Source: CF-162 sp040882565
GTDB taxonomy: Bacteria > Chloroflexota > Dehalococcoidia > SM23-28-2 > RBG-16-64-32
Assembly (NCBI GenBank): GCA_040882565.1
Contig: JBBEAZ010000037.1
Coordinates: 1 to 64,000 of the forward strand
Direction: 5' to 3'
Length of the DNA stretch: 64,000 nt
The translations under genes were made by a program, and so were the position numbers. Shown here one piece after another: positions 41,855 to 50,231 of the stretch. The notes beneath the pieces were generated by a model. It saw nothing but the letters and a program-made list of their open reading frames with translations. It ran no database searches and was not told the origin of the DNA. The number at the start of each line of letters is the position of its first letter. The stretch's first letter is position 1.

Positions 41855-41898
41855 AGTATGGACTTAGTCCGCGGACTAAGTCAAGTGGACTTAGTCCG
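41855..41898 (-). promoter_or_regulatory. Self-regulated promoter of the toxin-antitoxin pair
   Basis: Minus-strand -10 CATACT (41855-41860) and -35 TTGACT (41879-41884) are 18 bases apart. A perfect 22-bp palindrome (41861-41882, half site GACTTAGTCCG) fills that spacer and reaches into the -35 box. A second GGACTTAGTCC at 41887-41897 adds another binding site. The layout is that of a classic antitoxin operator. Confidence 0.75.
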
Positions 41899-41915
41899 CC
41901 TGCGCCGGCACTCGT

Positions 41916-43817
41916 CTAGACATCGAGGGTGGCTTTGTCGTAGTGGGACTGGATGAAGCGCTTGCGGGGGGCGACTTCTTCGCCCATCAGCTCGTTGAAG
42001 ATGCTGTCCGAGGCCATGGCGTCTTCGACGGTGACCTGGAGGACCGTGCGCACTGAGGGGTCCATGGTGGTGTCCCAGAGCTGGATCGGGTTCATTTCGC
42101 CGAGACCCTTGTAGCGCTGGACATTGACTTTGTCGCCCTTGAGCTTGTTGATGTAGCTGTCCTTGTCCTTGTCGCTGAAGAACCACTTGACGTCCTTGCC
42201 CTTCTTGACGCTGAAGAGAGGGGGCTGCGCGATGTAGAGGTGGCCGAACTCAATGAGCTGGGGCATGTAGCGGAAGAAGAACGTGAGGAGGAGGGTGCGG
42301 ATGTGAGCGCCGTCGACGTCCGCGTCGGTCATGATGATGACGCGGTGATAGCGGAGCTTGGCGATGTCATAGTCCTCGCCGAAGCCGGCGCCGAGGGCGG
42401 TGATGATGGCCTTGATCTCCTCGTGGGCGAGCATCTTGTCCGGGCGGGCCTTCTCGACGTTGAGGATCTTGCCTCGGAGGGGGAGGATTGCCTGGTTGCG
42501 GCGGTCGCGGCCTTCTTTGGCGGTGCCGCCTGCGGAAGCGCCCTCGACCAGGTAGAGTTCGCGCAACTCCGGGTTACGCTCGGAGCAGTCGGCGAGCTTG
42601 CCGGGCAGGACGCTGTCGTCGAGGAAGCCCTTCTTGATGACGAGATCGCGCGCCTTGCGGGCGGCTTCCCGCGCGCGGGCGGCTGTGAGGCACTTCTCGA
42701 TGATGCGGCGGCCGAAAGACGGGTTCTCTTCGAGCCAGGTCGAGAGTGATTCGCCGAGCGCGGACTCGACGAGGCCCTTCATGTCGGCGTTGCCCAGGCG
42801 CGTCTTGGTCTGGCCCTCGAACTGCGGTTCCGGCAGCTTGACGCTGACGACGGCAACGAGGCCCTCGCGAGTGTCCTCGCCGGAAAGGTTGGCGTCAGCG
42901 TCCTTGAGGATCTTGGCCTTGCGTGCGTAGTCGTTGAGGACGCGGGTGAGGGCGCTGCGGAAGCCGGTGAGGTGAGTGCCCCCGTCGATGGTGTGGATGC
43001 AGTTGGCGAAGGCGAAAGTGGACTCGTTGAAGCTGTCGTTGTACTGGAGCGCGACCTCGACGACAGAGCCGTCGACTTCCTTCTCCATGTAGAAGGGCTC
43101 GTGGTAGGTGTGGCGGTCCTTGTTGAGGCGGGCGACGAAGGAGCGGATGCCGCCCTCGAAGTAGTAGGTGGTCTGGTAGTCGTGGCGCTCGTCGGCGAAG
43201 CTGATCCAGATGCCCTTTGTGAGGAAGGCCATCTCGCGGAAGCGCTGAGTGAGCGTGTGGAAGTCGTATTCGGTGGCTTCGAAGATGTCGGTGTCGGCCT
43301 GGAACCAGGTGGTGGTGCCGGTCTCCTTGGCGCCGTTGTCGGAGGTCTTGAGGTTGCCCTTGGCCTTGCCGCGCTCGTATTCCTGCTTATGGACCTTGCC
43401 GGCGCGGCGGACCTCGACCCACATCTTGGAGGAGAGGGCGTTGACGACTGCGGCGCCGACGCCGTGGAGGCCGCCGGAGACCTTGTAGGCCTGGCTGTCA
43501 AACTTACCGCCGGCGTGGAGATAGGTCATCACGGTCTCGAGGGCGGACTTGCCGGTGCGGGCGTGCTTGTCGACGGGGATACCGCGGCCGTTGTCGGTAA
43601 CGGTGACGCCGCCATCCTTGTCGATCACGATCTTGATGTGATCGCAGAATCCGGCCATCGCTTCGTCGATGGAGTTGTCAACGATTTCGTAGACGAGGTG
43701 GTGGAGGCCGCGCTCATCGGTGGAGCCGATGTACATGCCGGGCCGCCGCCGGACGGCTTCGAGACCTTCAAGGACCTGGATGTCGGCGGCGGTATACTTC
43801 TGCTTTGTATCTGTCAT
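41916..43817 (-). CDS. gyrB: DNA gyrase subunit B
   Basis: A 633-residue type IIA topoisomerase subunit: RRRPGMYIGST and EIVDNSIDEAMAG of the ATPase domain, the transducer domain, and the TOPRIM domain with LVEGASAGG and TDADVDGAHI. Length fits GyrB without an insert; a ParE identity is less likely but cannot be excluded without a gyrA/parC neighbour. It introduces negative supercoils with GyrA, which is not here. Upstream is an extended -10 promoter and an 18-bp palindrome shared with the divergent gene. Confidence 0.93.
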   Translation of the reverse strand: MTDTKQKYTAADIQVLEGLEAVRRRPGMYIGSTDERGLHHLVYEIVDNSIDEAMAGFCDHIKIVIDKDGGVTVTDNGRGIPVDKHARTGKSALETVMTYLHAGGKFDSQAYKVSGGLHGVGAAVVNALSSKMWVEVRRAGKVHKQEYERGKAKGNLKTSDNGAKETGTTTWFQADTDIFEATEYDFHTLTQRFREMAFLTKGIWISFADERHDYQTTYYFEGGIRSFVARLNKDRHTYHEPFYMEKEVDGSVVEVALQYNDSFNESTFAFANCIHTIDGGTHLTGFRSALTRVLNDYARKAKILKDADANLSGEDTREGLVAVVSVKLPEPQFEGQTKTRLGNADMKGLVESALGESLSTWLEENPSFGRRIIEKCLTAARAREAARKARDLVIKKGFLDDSVLPGKLADCSERNPELRELYLVEGASAGGTAKEGRDRRNQAILPLRGKILNVEKARPDKMLAHEEIKAIITALGAGFGEDYDIAKLRYHRVIIMTDADVDGAHIRTLLLTFFFRYMPQLIEFGHLYIAQPPLFSVKKGKDVKWFFSDKDKDSYINKLKGDKVNVQRYKGLGEMNPIQLWDTTMDPSVRTVLQVTVEDAMASDSIFNELMGEEVAPRKRFIQSHYDKATLDV

Positions 43818-43873
43818 TCGGGGAGAATCAGTCCTTCCGGGGGTGTCAGACGAGTGTCTGTTAAATCATTCAC

Positions 43874-43910
43874 ATTGTATCACAATTTGGGGCGAAATCG
43901 GCCGATTTCG
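43874..43910 (-). promoter_or_regulatory. gyrB promoter with an adjacent 18-bp palindrome
   Basis: Minus-strand TACAAT (43874-43879) with TG one base upstream makes an extended -10 box, about 56 bases from gyrB. CGAAATCGGCCGATTTCG (43893-43910) is a perfect palindrome lying about where a -35 box would be and between the divergent genes. Confidence 0.5.
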
Positions 43911-44061
43911 TATCTGAAAAGGGAATTTGTTCTGCAGTTTCGTGTTTTGGGATTACGTAGTAATTCTAGAATCGCTGCTCCTCTAACGCGGCTTTGCTAT
44001 GATAGGGCTCCGAATCGGCGTAGACGCGACGTAAAAGTCGACGGGGCACGGAGGGAATGTC

Positions 44062-44790
44062 GTGGCTGAGCGCGGGGAGCTGATGTTCGGCGCGACTTCG
44101 ATTGAGTACTCAGTCATCAGGAGCCGGCGCCGACGTAAGACGATTGAGATAACGCTGGACCCCAGCCAGGGGGTACTGGTGGCCGTGCCGGCTGCCGTCT
44201 CGACGCGGGACGCGAAAAGCATCGTCCGGAAGCACGCGCGCTGGATCGTGCGGCGAAGCAACGAGGCGATCCTGCGGCCGCGGCGCAAGGAGCTGGTGAC
44301 GGGCGCAGCTGCCTCGTACCTCGGCAGGCGGGCGCGCCTCGTGGTCCAGGAGGGCCCGGTGGAGGAGGTCACGGTCACCTTCGATCACTGGAGGTTGAGG
44401 GTGACGGTGCCGTGGGGCCTCGACGGCGACCAGAGGCACGAAGAGATCGGGCAGGGCCTCGCGCGCTGGTACGAGCGCCGAGCGCAGGCGCGTTTGGAGG
44501 ACAGGGTGCGCTACTGGTCGCGGAAGCTGCGCCTCCGTCCGTCCAGAATCCTGACGCGCAGTCAGCGCCAGCGCTGGGGCAGCTGCAGCGCCGACGGCAC
44601 GATCCGCTTCAACTGGCGGATCGTGATGGCAGAGCCGGCCGTGATGGACTACCTGGTGGTGCACGAGCTGTTACACCTGACGATCCGCAATCACTCGGCG
44701 AAGTACTGGGCGACGGTGAAGCAGGCGATGCCGGACTACAAGCAGCGCCAAGCTCGGCTCCGCGAGTGCGGGCCGTTCCTGTCGTTCTGA
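44062..44790 (+). CDS. YgjP-like (DUF45) metalloprotein
   Basis: A 242-residue protein of the YgjP/SprT-like family: a beta-rich first half, RWGSCSADGTIRFNWR and the metal site VHELLHLTIRNHS, with a HExxH-like HELLH. Related proteins are listed as M48-type peptidases or as UTP pyrophosphatases; the activity here is not settled. GTG 44062 is the start I prefer, close to the first conserved residues. TATGAT at 43998-44003 may be its -10 box. Divergent from gyrB. Confidence 0.85.
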   Translation: MAERGELMFGATSIEYSVIRSRRRRKTIEITLDPSQGVLVAVPAAVSTRDAKSIVRKHARWIVRRSNEAILRPRRKELVTGAAASYLGRRARLVVQEGPVEEVTVTFDHWRLRVTVPWGLDGDQRHEEIGQGLARWYERRAQARLEDRVRYWSRKLRLRPSRILTRSQRQRWGSCSADGTIRFNWRIVMAEPAVMDYLVVHELLHLTIRNHSAKYWATVKQAMPDYKQRQARLRECGPFLSF

Positions 44791-44952
44791 CGGCGAGCCA
44801 CGGCGCGGCGCGGCCCTGCAACGGGTTAGCGTCCCCTGCCCGAAGCCGACGCCTGCTAGTCAGAGACAGCTGTGGCGCCTTCTCCTGGCCGCGTGATGAA
44901 GTAGAGCCATGCGCCACCCGTAAGGAGTGACCGCGCGCGTCCGGTGTTCTGT

Positions 44953-45040
44953 TAAGTCCGGCGAGAAAGGGGCGAGTCCCCTGTTGGAAACTTCAGGCGC
45001 AGGAGGTTCCTGGCCCCAGCCTGATCGCCTAACCGAAGGA
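44953..45040 (+). promoter_or_regulatory. Structured leader before a secreted peptide gene
   Basis: Short paired segments lie just before the gene at 45051: GGGG-CGAGT-CCCC (44969-44981), CAGG-loop-CCTG (45000-45012), and AGGCG (44995-44999) with CGCCT (45026-45030), enclosing the CAGG hairpin. The GGGG run could instead pair with GGCCCC-type bases at 45012-45017, so two structures compete. No known riboswitch class fits by eye. Confidence 0.3.
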
Positions 45041-45050
45041 GACAACGACC

Positions 45051-45233
45051 ATGCGGAAGCGTTCTCTCGCCCTCGTAGTCATGCTCACGCTGTGCGTAAT
45101 CGCAACAGTAGGCTTGCTTGCCGTGTCGATAACCAGCGCAGACAAGGGAGGGTGTCCCAACTCGGCAGCCGCTAACGGCTACCTGCACGCCAATCAGAAT
45201 TCCGCGTTCTACAAGCACTGCGACACGCCCTAG
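45051..45233 (+). CDS. Small secreted two-cysteine peptide
   Basis: A 60-residue protein: a signal peptide (MRKRSLALVVMLTLCVIATV and on to about residue 30) and a mature part of about 30 residues with two Cys, GGCPNSAAANGYLHANQNSA and a final HCDTP. The mature part is rich in Asn and Ala and is probably disulfide-bonded. I do not know the family beyond noting the NG-x-HAN pattern. It has a good GAAGGAG SD and the structured leader above; it is not in an operon. It could be a signal, structural or antimicrobial peptide. Confidence 0.65.
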   Translation: MRKRSLALVVMLTLCVIATVGLLAVSITSADKGGCPNSAAANGYLHANQNSAFYKHCDTP

Positions 45234-45250
45234 AGACTTCCAGAAGCGGC

Positions 45251-45784
45251 TTATTGCCCGAGAGCGGGCAGTTGTTCTACTGCCCAGGCGTAGCGGCGGA
45301 CGTTGACCTGGCCGCCGCCCGGCGGAGAATCCACGAAGCCTTCGACGTCGGTGGCGCCGAGGCGCTCGTAGAAGGCGCGCGCGCTGGCGTTCTGTTCGAG
45401 GACGCCGAGGTAGAGGCCGGTGCCGGGGTAGTTGGCGATGCACCACTTCGCGATTTCGGAGATGAGGCGGGCGCCGACGCCGCGGCGGTGCAGGTCGCGC
45501 CGGACGTGCAGCTTGTCGAGGAGGGTGCCCCGGCGCTCGTCATCTGCGCCGTAAGCGCAGGCGAACCCTGCGATCTCGCCGCCGTCTTCGGCGAGCACGA
45601 CGAACCGGTCGGCACGCGGCGACGACATTCGTCTCTCCCAGACGGCGATGCGGTCCTGGAGGACAGGCCCGTCGAGGAAGTCGTCGCTGTACGCGCCGCG
45701 GTAAGCGACCTGCCAGCTCTCCGCGTGGAGGGTGGCGATCGCCAGTGTGTCGTCGCGAGTGGCCTCGCGATAGTTCACGACCAC
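45251..45784 (-). CDS. GNAT-family N-acetyltransferase
   Basis: A 177-residue acetyltransferase: the acetyl-CoA loop HVRRDLHRRGVGARL (the Q/R-xx-G-x-G pattern), GLYLGVLEQNASARAFYERLG for the C-terminal helix, and a usual N-terminal half (YREATRDDTLAI). The acceptor is unknown. It starts with GTG four bases after the asd stop, so asd and this gene may be one transcript. Confidence 0.85.
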   Translation of the reverse strand: MVVNYREATRDDTLAIATLHAESWQVAYRGAYSDDFLDGPVLQDRIAVWERRMSSPRADRFVVLAEDGGEIAGFACAYGADDERRGTLLDKLHVRRDLHRRGVGARLISEIAKWCIANYPGTGLYLGVLEQNASARAFYERLGATDVEGFVDSPPGGGQVNVRRYAWAVEQLPALGQ

Positions 45785-45788
45785 CTGG

Positions 45789-46805
45789 CTAGACGAGGTT
45801 GCGGGCGATCAACTCTTCTGCGATCTGGATCGCGTTGAGGGCTGCGCCTTTGCGCAGGTTGTCGCTGACGAGCCAGAAGGCGATGCCGTTTTCATGGGAG
45901 GCGTCCTGGCGGATGCGGCCGACGAAGGTCTCGTCGCGGCCGGCGACTGTCCACGGCGTCGGGTAGAGGTTGACGGACGGCTCGTCCTGGACGCTGATCC
46001 CCGGCGCTTCTTTGACGATCGCGTAGAAGTCTTCGGGCGAGATCGGCTTCGTGAACTCGACGTGGACGGCCTCTGAGTGGCCGACGTAGACGGGCACGCG
46101 CACGCACGTTGCGGAGATGGGCAACTCCGGCTCGTGCATGATCTTGCGCGTCTCGTTGATGATCTTCCATTCCTCCTTGGTGTAGCCGCTGCCGAGGAAG
46201 ACGTCGACCTGGGGCAGGATATTGAACGCGATCTGGTGCGGATAGACGTGCGGGCGCGTGGCGTTGCCGTCCAGCACCTGGCGGGTCTGGGCCGTCAGCT
46301 CCTCGACGGCGGCGGTGCCGGTACCGGAGACGGACTGGTATGTATCGACGATGAGGCGAACCACCTTGTTCTTCTGGTGCACTGGCCAGAGCACCTGGCA
46401 AAGGGGGGTCGTCGGACAGTTGGGGATGGCGATGATGCCGCGGTGGTCCTTGAGGTCGCCGGCGTTGACCTCGGGAACGACGAGGGGGACGTGCTCCTCC
46501 ATACGCCAGGCAGCGCTGTCGTCGATGCAGATGGCGCCCGCCTTGACCGCGGGTGGGATGAGGCTCTTGGAGACCTCAGCCGACGCGGAGAAGAAAGCGA
46601 GGTCGACGCCCATGAAGGACTTCGGCGTCGCCTCTTCGACCTCGATCTCCCATTCGCCGTAAGCGATCTTCTTGCCGGCGGAGCGGTGCGAGGCAAGCAG
46701 GCGCAGCCCCTTGATCGGGAAGCCGCGTTGCATCGCGATCTTGAGGAACTCCTGGCCGACGAGGCCAGTCGCTCCGACGACGGCGACGTTGAGTGGTGCG
46801 GGCAT
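45789..46805 (-). CDS. asd: Aspartate-semialdehyde dehydrogenase
   Basis: A 338-residue Asd: Rossmann start NVAVVGATGLVGQEFL, the active-site Cys in IPNCPTTPL, and a C-terminal RIRQDASHENGIAFWLVSDNL. It reduces aspartyl phosphate to the semialdehyde used by DapA and by threonine synthesis. ATG 46805 is favoured because the Rossmann strand follows at once and TACCAT (46815-46820, minus strand) is 9 bases before it, a leaderless arrangement. The frame is open 13 codons more. GNAT gene follows closely. Confidence 0.92.
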   Translation of the reverse strand: MPAPLNVAVVGATGLVGQEFLKIAMQRGFPIKGLRLLASHRSAGKKIAYGEWEIEVEEATPKSFMGVDLAFFSASAEVSKSLIPPAVKAGAICIDDSAAWRMEEHVPLVVPEVNAGDLKDHRGIIAIPNCPTTPLCQVLWPVHQKNKVVRLIVDTYQSVSGTGTAAVEELTAQTRQVLDGNATRPHVYPHQIAFNILPQVDVFLGSGYTKEEWKIINETRKIMHEPELPISATCVRVPVYVGHSEAVHVEFTKPISPEDFYAIVKEAPGISVQDEPSVNLYPTPWTVAGRDETFVGRIRQDASHENGIAFWLVSDNLRKGAALNAIQIAEELIARNLV

Positions 46806-46854
46806 AGTGCAGACATGGTAGCGAAAAGCGGCGGCACCCGGCAAACGGCGTGGT

Positions 46855-46993
46855 CTAGCGGAGCGATTCGAGCAACGAGTCGAACTCTGCCGTGGCGACC
46901 TCGCGGGCGGCGTCCGGGCCGATCATCAGGGCGGCTTTTGTTAGCGCGCCGGAGCAGCATGTGGGCGAGCGGGTCGACAGGCCGGTAGGGCAT
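46855..46993 (-). pseudogene. Possible frameshifted small gene
   Basis: On the minus strand ATG 46993 reads MPYRPVDPLAHMLLRRA; after a one-frame change near the CTAACAAAA at about 46940 the other frame reads LTKAALMIGPDAAREVATAE and FDSLLESLR before a stop at 46857. Joined they make one plausible protein of about 45 residues. It lies 5 bases after the flavoprotein stop. It may be only chance. Confidence 0.3.
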
Positions 46994-46998
46994 CCGTA

Positions 46999-48150
46999 CT
47001 AGAACCAGCGCCAGAGCCAGAGGCGCTCGAAGCCGACCTTTGCCCAGTGCCAGAAGCGGCCGGGGTTGCGGAGTTGGACATTGGGCTCCGGCTCGGCGAA
47101 GAAATGGCCGGTGATGTAGGCGCCGCGGCCGCCGCCGGTCTCCATGAAGCAGGCGCCCTGGCCGCCGTACGCCCAGATCGGCTGGTTGCCCGCGATCTCG
47201 GCGGCGAGGTTGCGAGCGACGACTTCCGCCTCGCCGTGGGCGAAGACGCCGGCCTTAGGGAGAAAGGTGCCGTTGGCGAGCGGCACCATCGTCACATCGC
47301 CGATCGCGTATACGTCCGCGACGGCCGTTCCCAGTGTCTCGCGGTCAACGGGGACCCAGGCGCCGCCGTTGACGAGCGCGGTGCCGGCGAGGACGTTTGG
47401 CAGCTTGTGCACGGGGGTGGCGATCAGCATATCGAAGTCGACGTGCGAACCGTCGGCGAAGTTCATGACCCGCTTGTCCTGGTTCACGGACTTGAGCGAG
47501 ACGCCGCCGGTGAAACCGATGTTTCGCTTAGCGAGCAGTTCGAGGATGCGCTCGCCGACCTCCTGGCCCGCGCCGATGATCGGCCGAGCCTCCGGCGTGT
47601 AGATGTGGATCTCGACATCGTCACGCATCTTGCGCTCGCGAAACCAGTGTTCGAGGAGCATGGCGCCTTCGTATGGAGCGGGCGGGCAGCGGCAGGGTAG
47701 CGACGGCACACAGACGGCGATGCGGCCGCCCTTGAACTGCGGCAGCGCCTCGCGCAGGCCCTCTGAGCCTTCGGAGTGGTAGAACGTCCAGGCGCGGTGC
47801 AAACCGGGCACTTCCTCAGCCGAGTAGTCCACGCCGAGAGCCACGATGAGGTAGTCGTAGGCGAGGTCGCCGGCCGTTGTCTGGATCTGCTTGTGGGCGA
47901 AGTCGAAGCCGCTGACCTCTGCGGTCTTGAACTCAATGCCCTTCTTCTCCAGCTTGCGCAGATCGCGGGTGATGCGGCCCAGGCTGCGCTGGCCGAGCAT
48001 CAGCCAGGTGAGCGACGGCGCGAAGGTGTAGACGGGGGAGCGGTCGACGAGGACGACGCGGTGCTCTTTCGGCAGCATGCGCCGCAGGCGGTTGGCGGCG
48101 ACGAGGCCGCCGACGCCCGCGCCGAGGACGACGACGGTCTTGCCCGGCAT
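46999..48150 (-). CDS. Sulfide:quinone oxidoreductase-like flavoprotein
   Basis: A 383-residue FAD-dependent oxidoreductase of the SQR/NDH-2 type: FAD-binding VVLGAGVGGLVAANRLRR, the middle CVPSLPCRCPPAPYE with a Cys pair like those of SQR, VYAIGDVT for the second FAD contact, and a C-terminal helix rich in Trp (ERLWLWRWF) that may dip into the membrane. Sulfide or another reductant gives electrons to quinone; the number of Cys in the right places favours SQR-like but does not prove it. dapB lies upstream with a three-base gap, so they share a transcript. Confidence 0.78.
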   Translation of the reverse strand: MPGKTVVVLGAGVGGLVAANRLRRMLPKEHRVVLVDRSPVYTFAPSLTWLMLGQRSLGRITRDLRKLEKKGIEFKTAEVSGFDFAHKQIQTTAGDLAYDYLIVALGVDYSAEEVPGLHRAWTFYHSEGSEGLREALPQFKGGRIAVCVPSLPCRCPPAPYEGAMLLEHWFRERKMRDDVEIHIYTPEARPIIGAGQEVGERILELLAKRNIGFTGGVSLKSVNQDKRVMNFADGSHVDFDMLIATPVHKLPNVLAGTALVNGGAWVPVDRETLGTAVADVYAIGDVTMVPLANGTFLPKAGVFAHGEAEVVARNLAAEIAGNQPIWAYGGQGACFMETGGGRGAYITGHFFAEPEPNVQLRNPGRFWHWAKVGFERLWLWRWF

Positions 48151-48153
48151 CGG

Positions 48154-48945
48154 CTATTCGAAGCCGACCAGGCGGTCGAGGCCGACGACGAGGCCGTCCA
48201 GCTTCATCACTTCGCGGACGGCGAGGATGACCCCGGGCATGAAGGACGCGCGGTCGACCGTGTCGTGGCGGATGTGCAGGGTCTCGCCGGCGGCGCCGAA
48301 GATCACTTCCTGGTGGGCGACGAGGCCGGGCAAGCGCACGCTGTGGATCGTCACGCCGTCTGCCGTGCCGCCGCGCGTGCCCTGGATCGTCTCCTTCTTG
48401 GTCAGCGGGACGCGCAGGGGCTTGCTGTGCCCCTCCGCGATCGCCTTTGCGGTGGCGATGGAGGTGCCGGAAGGAGCGTCGACCTTGGCGTCGTGGTGCT
48501 GCTCGATGATCTCCGCTGTGTCGTAGAAGCGGGCGGCCATGCGCGCCATCTGCTGCATGAGGACCGCGCCGAGCGCGAAGTTGGGAGCGATGATGGCGCC
48601 GAGCCCTCGCTTCGCGCAGTCTTCGCCGAACTGGTGGACGAAGCTCTCGCTAAGGCCGCTCGTGCCGACGACCAGACGCACGTTCGCGTCGAGCGCATCT
48701 TTGGCAAGCTTCGGCGTGAACTCGGCGTTCGTGAAGTCGACGATGACGTCGGGGCGGGTGCGGGCGATCAGCGTGGCGGCGTTGCGGTCGAAGGGGATCA
48801 GCGCCTCGCCGCCGGGCAGCGAGATGTACTCCTCAGCGGAGAGCAAGTCGACAACGCCGACCGGCTCCATGTCGGGCTCGGCGGCGACGGCGTGGAGGAC
48901 CTCGCGGCCCATCTTGCCACTGCCGCTGACGAGGACTTTGATCAT
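48154..48945 (-). CDS. dapB: 4-hydroxy-tetrahydrodipicolinate reductase
   Basis: A 263-residue DapB: IKVLVSGSGKMGREVL (dinucleotide-binding), VIVDFTNAEF, GTSGLSES and the catalytic region IIEQHHDAKVDAPSGTSI with a His pair and the Lys. It takes the DapA product to tetrahydrodipicolinate. ATG 48945 is 9 bases after TATGAT (48955-48960, minus strand), another leaderless arrangement. It is followed by the flavoprotein, an unusual partner. Confidence 0.93.
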   Translation of the reverse strand: MIKVLVSGSGKMGREVLHAVAAEPDMEPVGVVDLLSAEEYISLPGGEALIPFDRNAATLIARTRPDVIVDFTNAEFTPKLAKDALDANVRLVVGTSGLSESFVHQFGEDCAKRGLGAIIAPNFALGAVLMQQMARMAARFYDTAEIIEQHHDAKVDAPSGTSIATAKAIAEGHSKPLRVPLTKKETIQGTRGGTADGVTIHSVRLPGLVAHQEVIFGAAGETLHIRHDTVDRASFMPGVILAVREVMKLDGLVVGLDRLVGFE

Positions 48946-48977
48946 ACCGCCACAATCATAAGGCACGCGGCAGTGGG

Positions 48978-49985
48978 TTAGGCGGGCACGCCCTCCACAA
49001 CTGATGCCTCGTCGGAACCAAGCGGGACGACGCGGGTAAGCCGAAAACCGCTTGCGTCGAAGAGTTGCCGGAATTCATCTTCCGTTCGCTCACGGCCGCC
49101 TGGCAGCGCCAGCATGTTGAGGTCCAGAAACTTCGTAGCGGGGCCCATATTGGGATCGCCGATTACGCGGTCGATGACCAAAAGCCGGGAGCCTGTCCCC
49201 ATGGACTTACGGCACACCCGCAGTATCTCCGCCGACTCCTGGTCGGGCCAATCGTGGATGATCGATTTCAAGATGTATGCGTCTCCACCCTCGGGAACGG
49301 ACTCGAAGAAACTGCCGACGACGACCTTGCAGCGGTCGGCCACGCCGGCTGTCCTCAGGTCCTCGTCGGAAGCGACGTGCGGCTGATCGAAGACAACGCC
49401 TCGCACTGTTGGGTTGGCGGCCAGGATGTCCGCCAGCAGGGCGCCGCGGTTACCCCCGACATCGACGACGTTCGAAAACTGCGAGAAATCGTAGGCAGCG
49501 AGCAGCAGCCCGGAGACCGATCTGGACTGCGACGTCATCGCTGCGTTGAAGATCTCATTCAGCTCTGGTCTCTCTGATCGATACGTCCATACGTCGGTGC
49601 CATACAACTGCGGAAAGATGTTCTTGCCGGTTTTCACGCCCGTAAGTAAGTTGCCCCAGGTGTTCCAGAAGTACTCCTGGCCGATTAGCAACGCCCAACC
49701 GCTGCCCGGTTCGCGCGCGTCACTAAGCAAGCACTCACTGAGCGGTGTCAGCCCGAATGTGCGGCCGGCCGTCTCGTGAAATACCCCGACAGACGCCAGC
49801 GCCCGCAATAGGCGATAGAGTCCGTCGGGGTCTGTCGACGTGGCTTGCGCGAGCTCTTCACTGCTGCGGGGGCCGTCCTTGATCAGATCCGCGATGCCCA
49901 GCACGGCCGCCACGTGAATGGCCTGCGACACGCGGAAGCCACCGATCATTCGCATGAGGGTTGTGATGGGTCGCTCGTCCGTCAT
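48978..49985 (-). CDS. O-methyltransferase, hydroxyneurosporene/acetylserotonin type
   Basis: A 335-residue protein with an N-terminal winged-helix dimerisation domain (VSQAIHVAAVLGIADLIKDG) and a family 2 methyltransferase domain: FSNVVDVGGNRGALLADIL, AYILKSIIHDWPDQE. The substrate (an alcohol or a carboxylate on a small molecule) is unknown. It is probably monocistronic; ATGATA upstream (50011-50016) is the minus-strand -10 TATCAT. It ends just before dapB. Confidence 0.85.
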   Translation of the reverse strand: MTDERPITTLMRMIGGFRVSQAIHVAAVLGIADLIKDGPRSSEELAQATSTDPDGLYRLLRALASVGVFHETAGRTFGLTPLSECLLSDAREPGSGWALLIGQEYFWNTWGNLLTGVKTGKNIFPQLYGTDVWTYRSERPELNEIFNAAMTSQSRSVSGLLLAAYDFSQFSNVVDVGGNRGALLADILAANPTVRGVVFDQPHVASDEDLRTAGVADRCKVVVGSFFESVPEGGDAYILKSIIHDWPDQESAEILRVCRKSMGTGSRLLVIDRVIGDPNMGPATKFLDLNMLALPGGRERTEDEFRQLFDASGFRLTRVVPLGSDEASVVEGVPA

Positions 49986-50022
49986 TCTGTTCTACAACTC
50001 CGCTTCAGGGATGATAGCAAAA

Positions 50023-50046
50023 GGCCGGGGCGATTTCGCCCCGGCC
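50023..50046 (-). terminator. Intrinsic terminator reading leftward, now without its gene
   Basis: GGCCGGGGCG (50023-50032) pairs perfectly with CGCCCCGGCC (50037-50046); on the minus strand it is followed by TTTTGC. It lies just beyond the duplicated pnp tail at 50057-50091 and may be the original pnp terminator. Confidence 0.75.
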
Positions 50047-50056
50047 CAGGTTGCAT

Positions 50057-50105
50057 CTTACCAGCGCTTCATGGGCGCTGGAGGTGGGGGGCGAGCCTGC
50101 CTGCG
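50057..50105 (-). pseudogene. Duplicated 3' end of pnp
   Basis: On the minus strand it reads PPPPAPMKRW and a stop, identical in protein to the end of pnp at 52338. At DNA level 50057-50091 and 52337-52371 match at 31 of 35 bases. No upstream gene continues the frame. Confidence 0.8.
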
Positions 50106-50231
50106 AAGTTTAGACGAAAGTGTAATCAAGAGTAGGCGAATAGCAATGGCCGCGTAAGCTGGGGGGGGTAGACTTCTTAAAGAACAGCGTAAGAAATACG
50201 CGTACAACGCAGCGAGACGGAGGTATTGGGC

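Noticed and set aside
44969..45030. The leader hairpins as a c-di-GMP or SAM riboswitch
   Set aside because: Neither the GEMM GCAAA loops nor the SAM core motifs are present.
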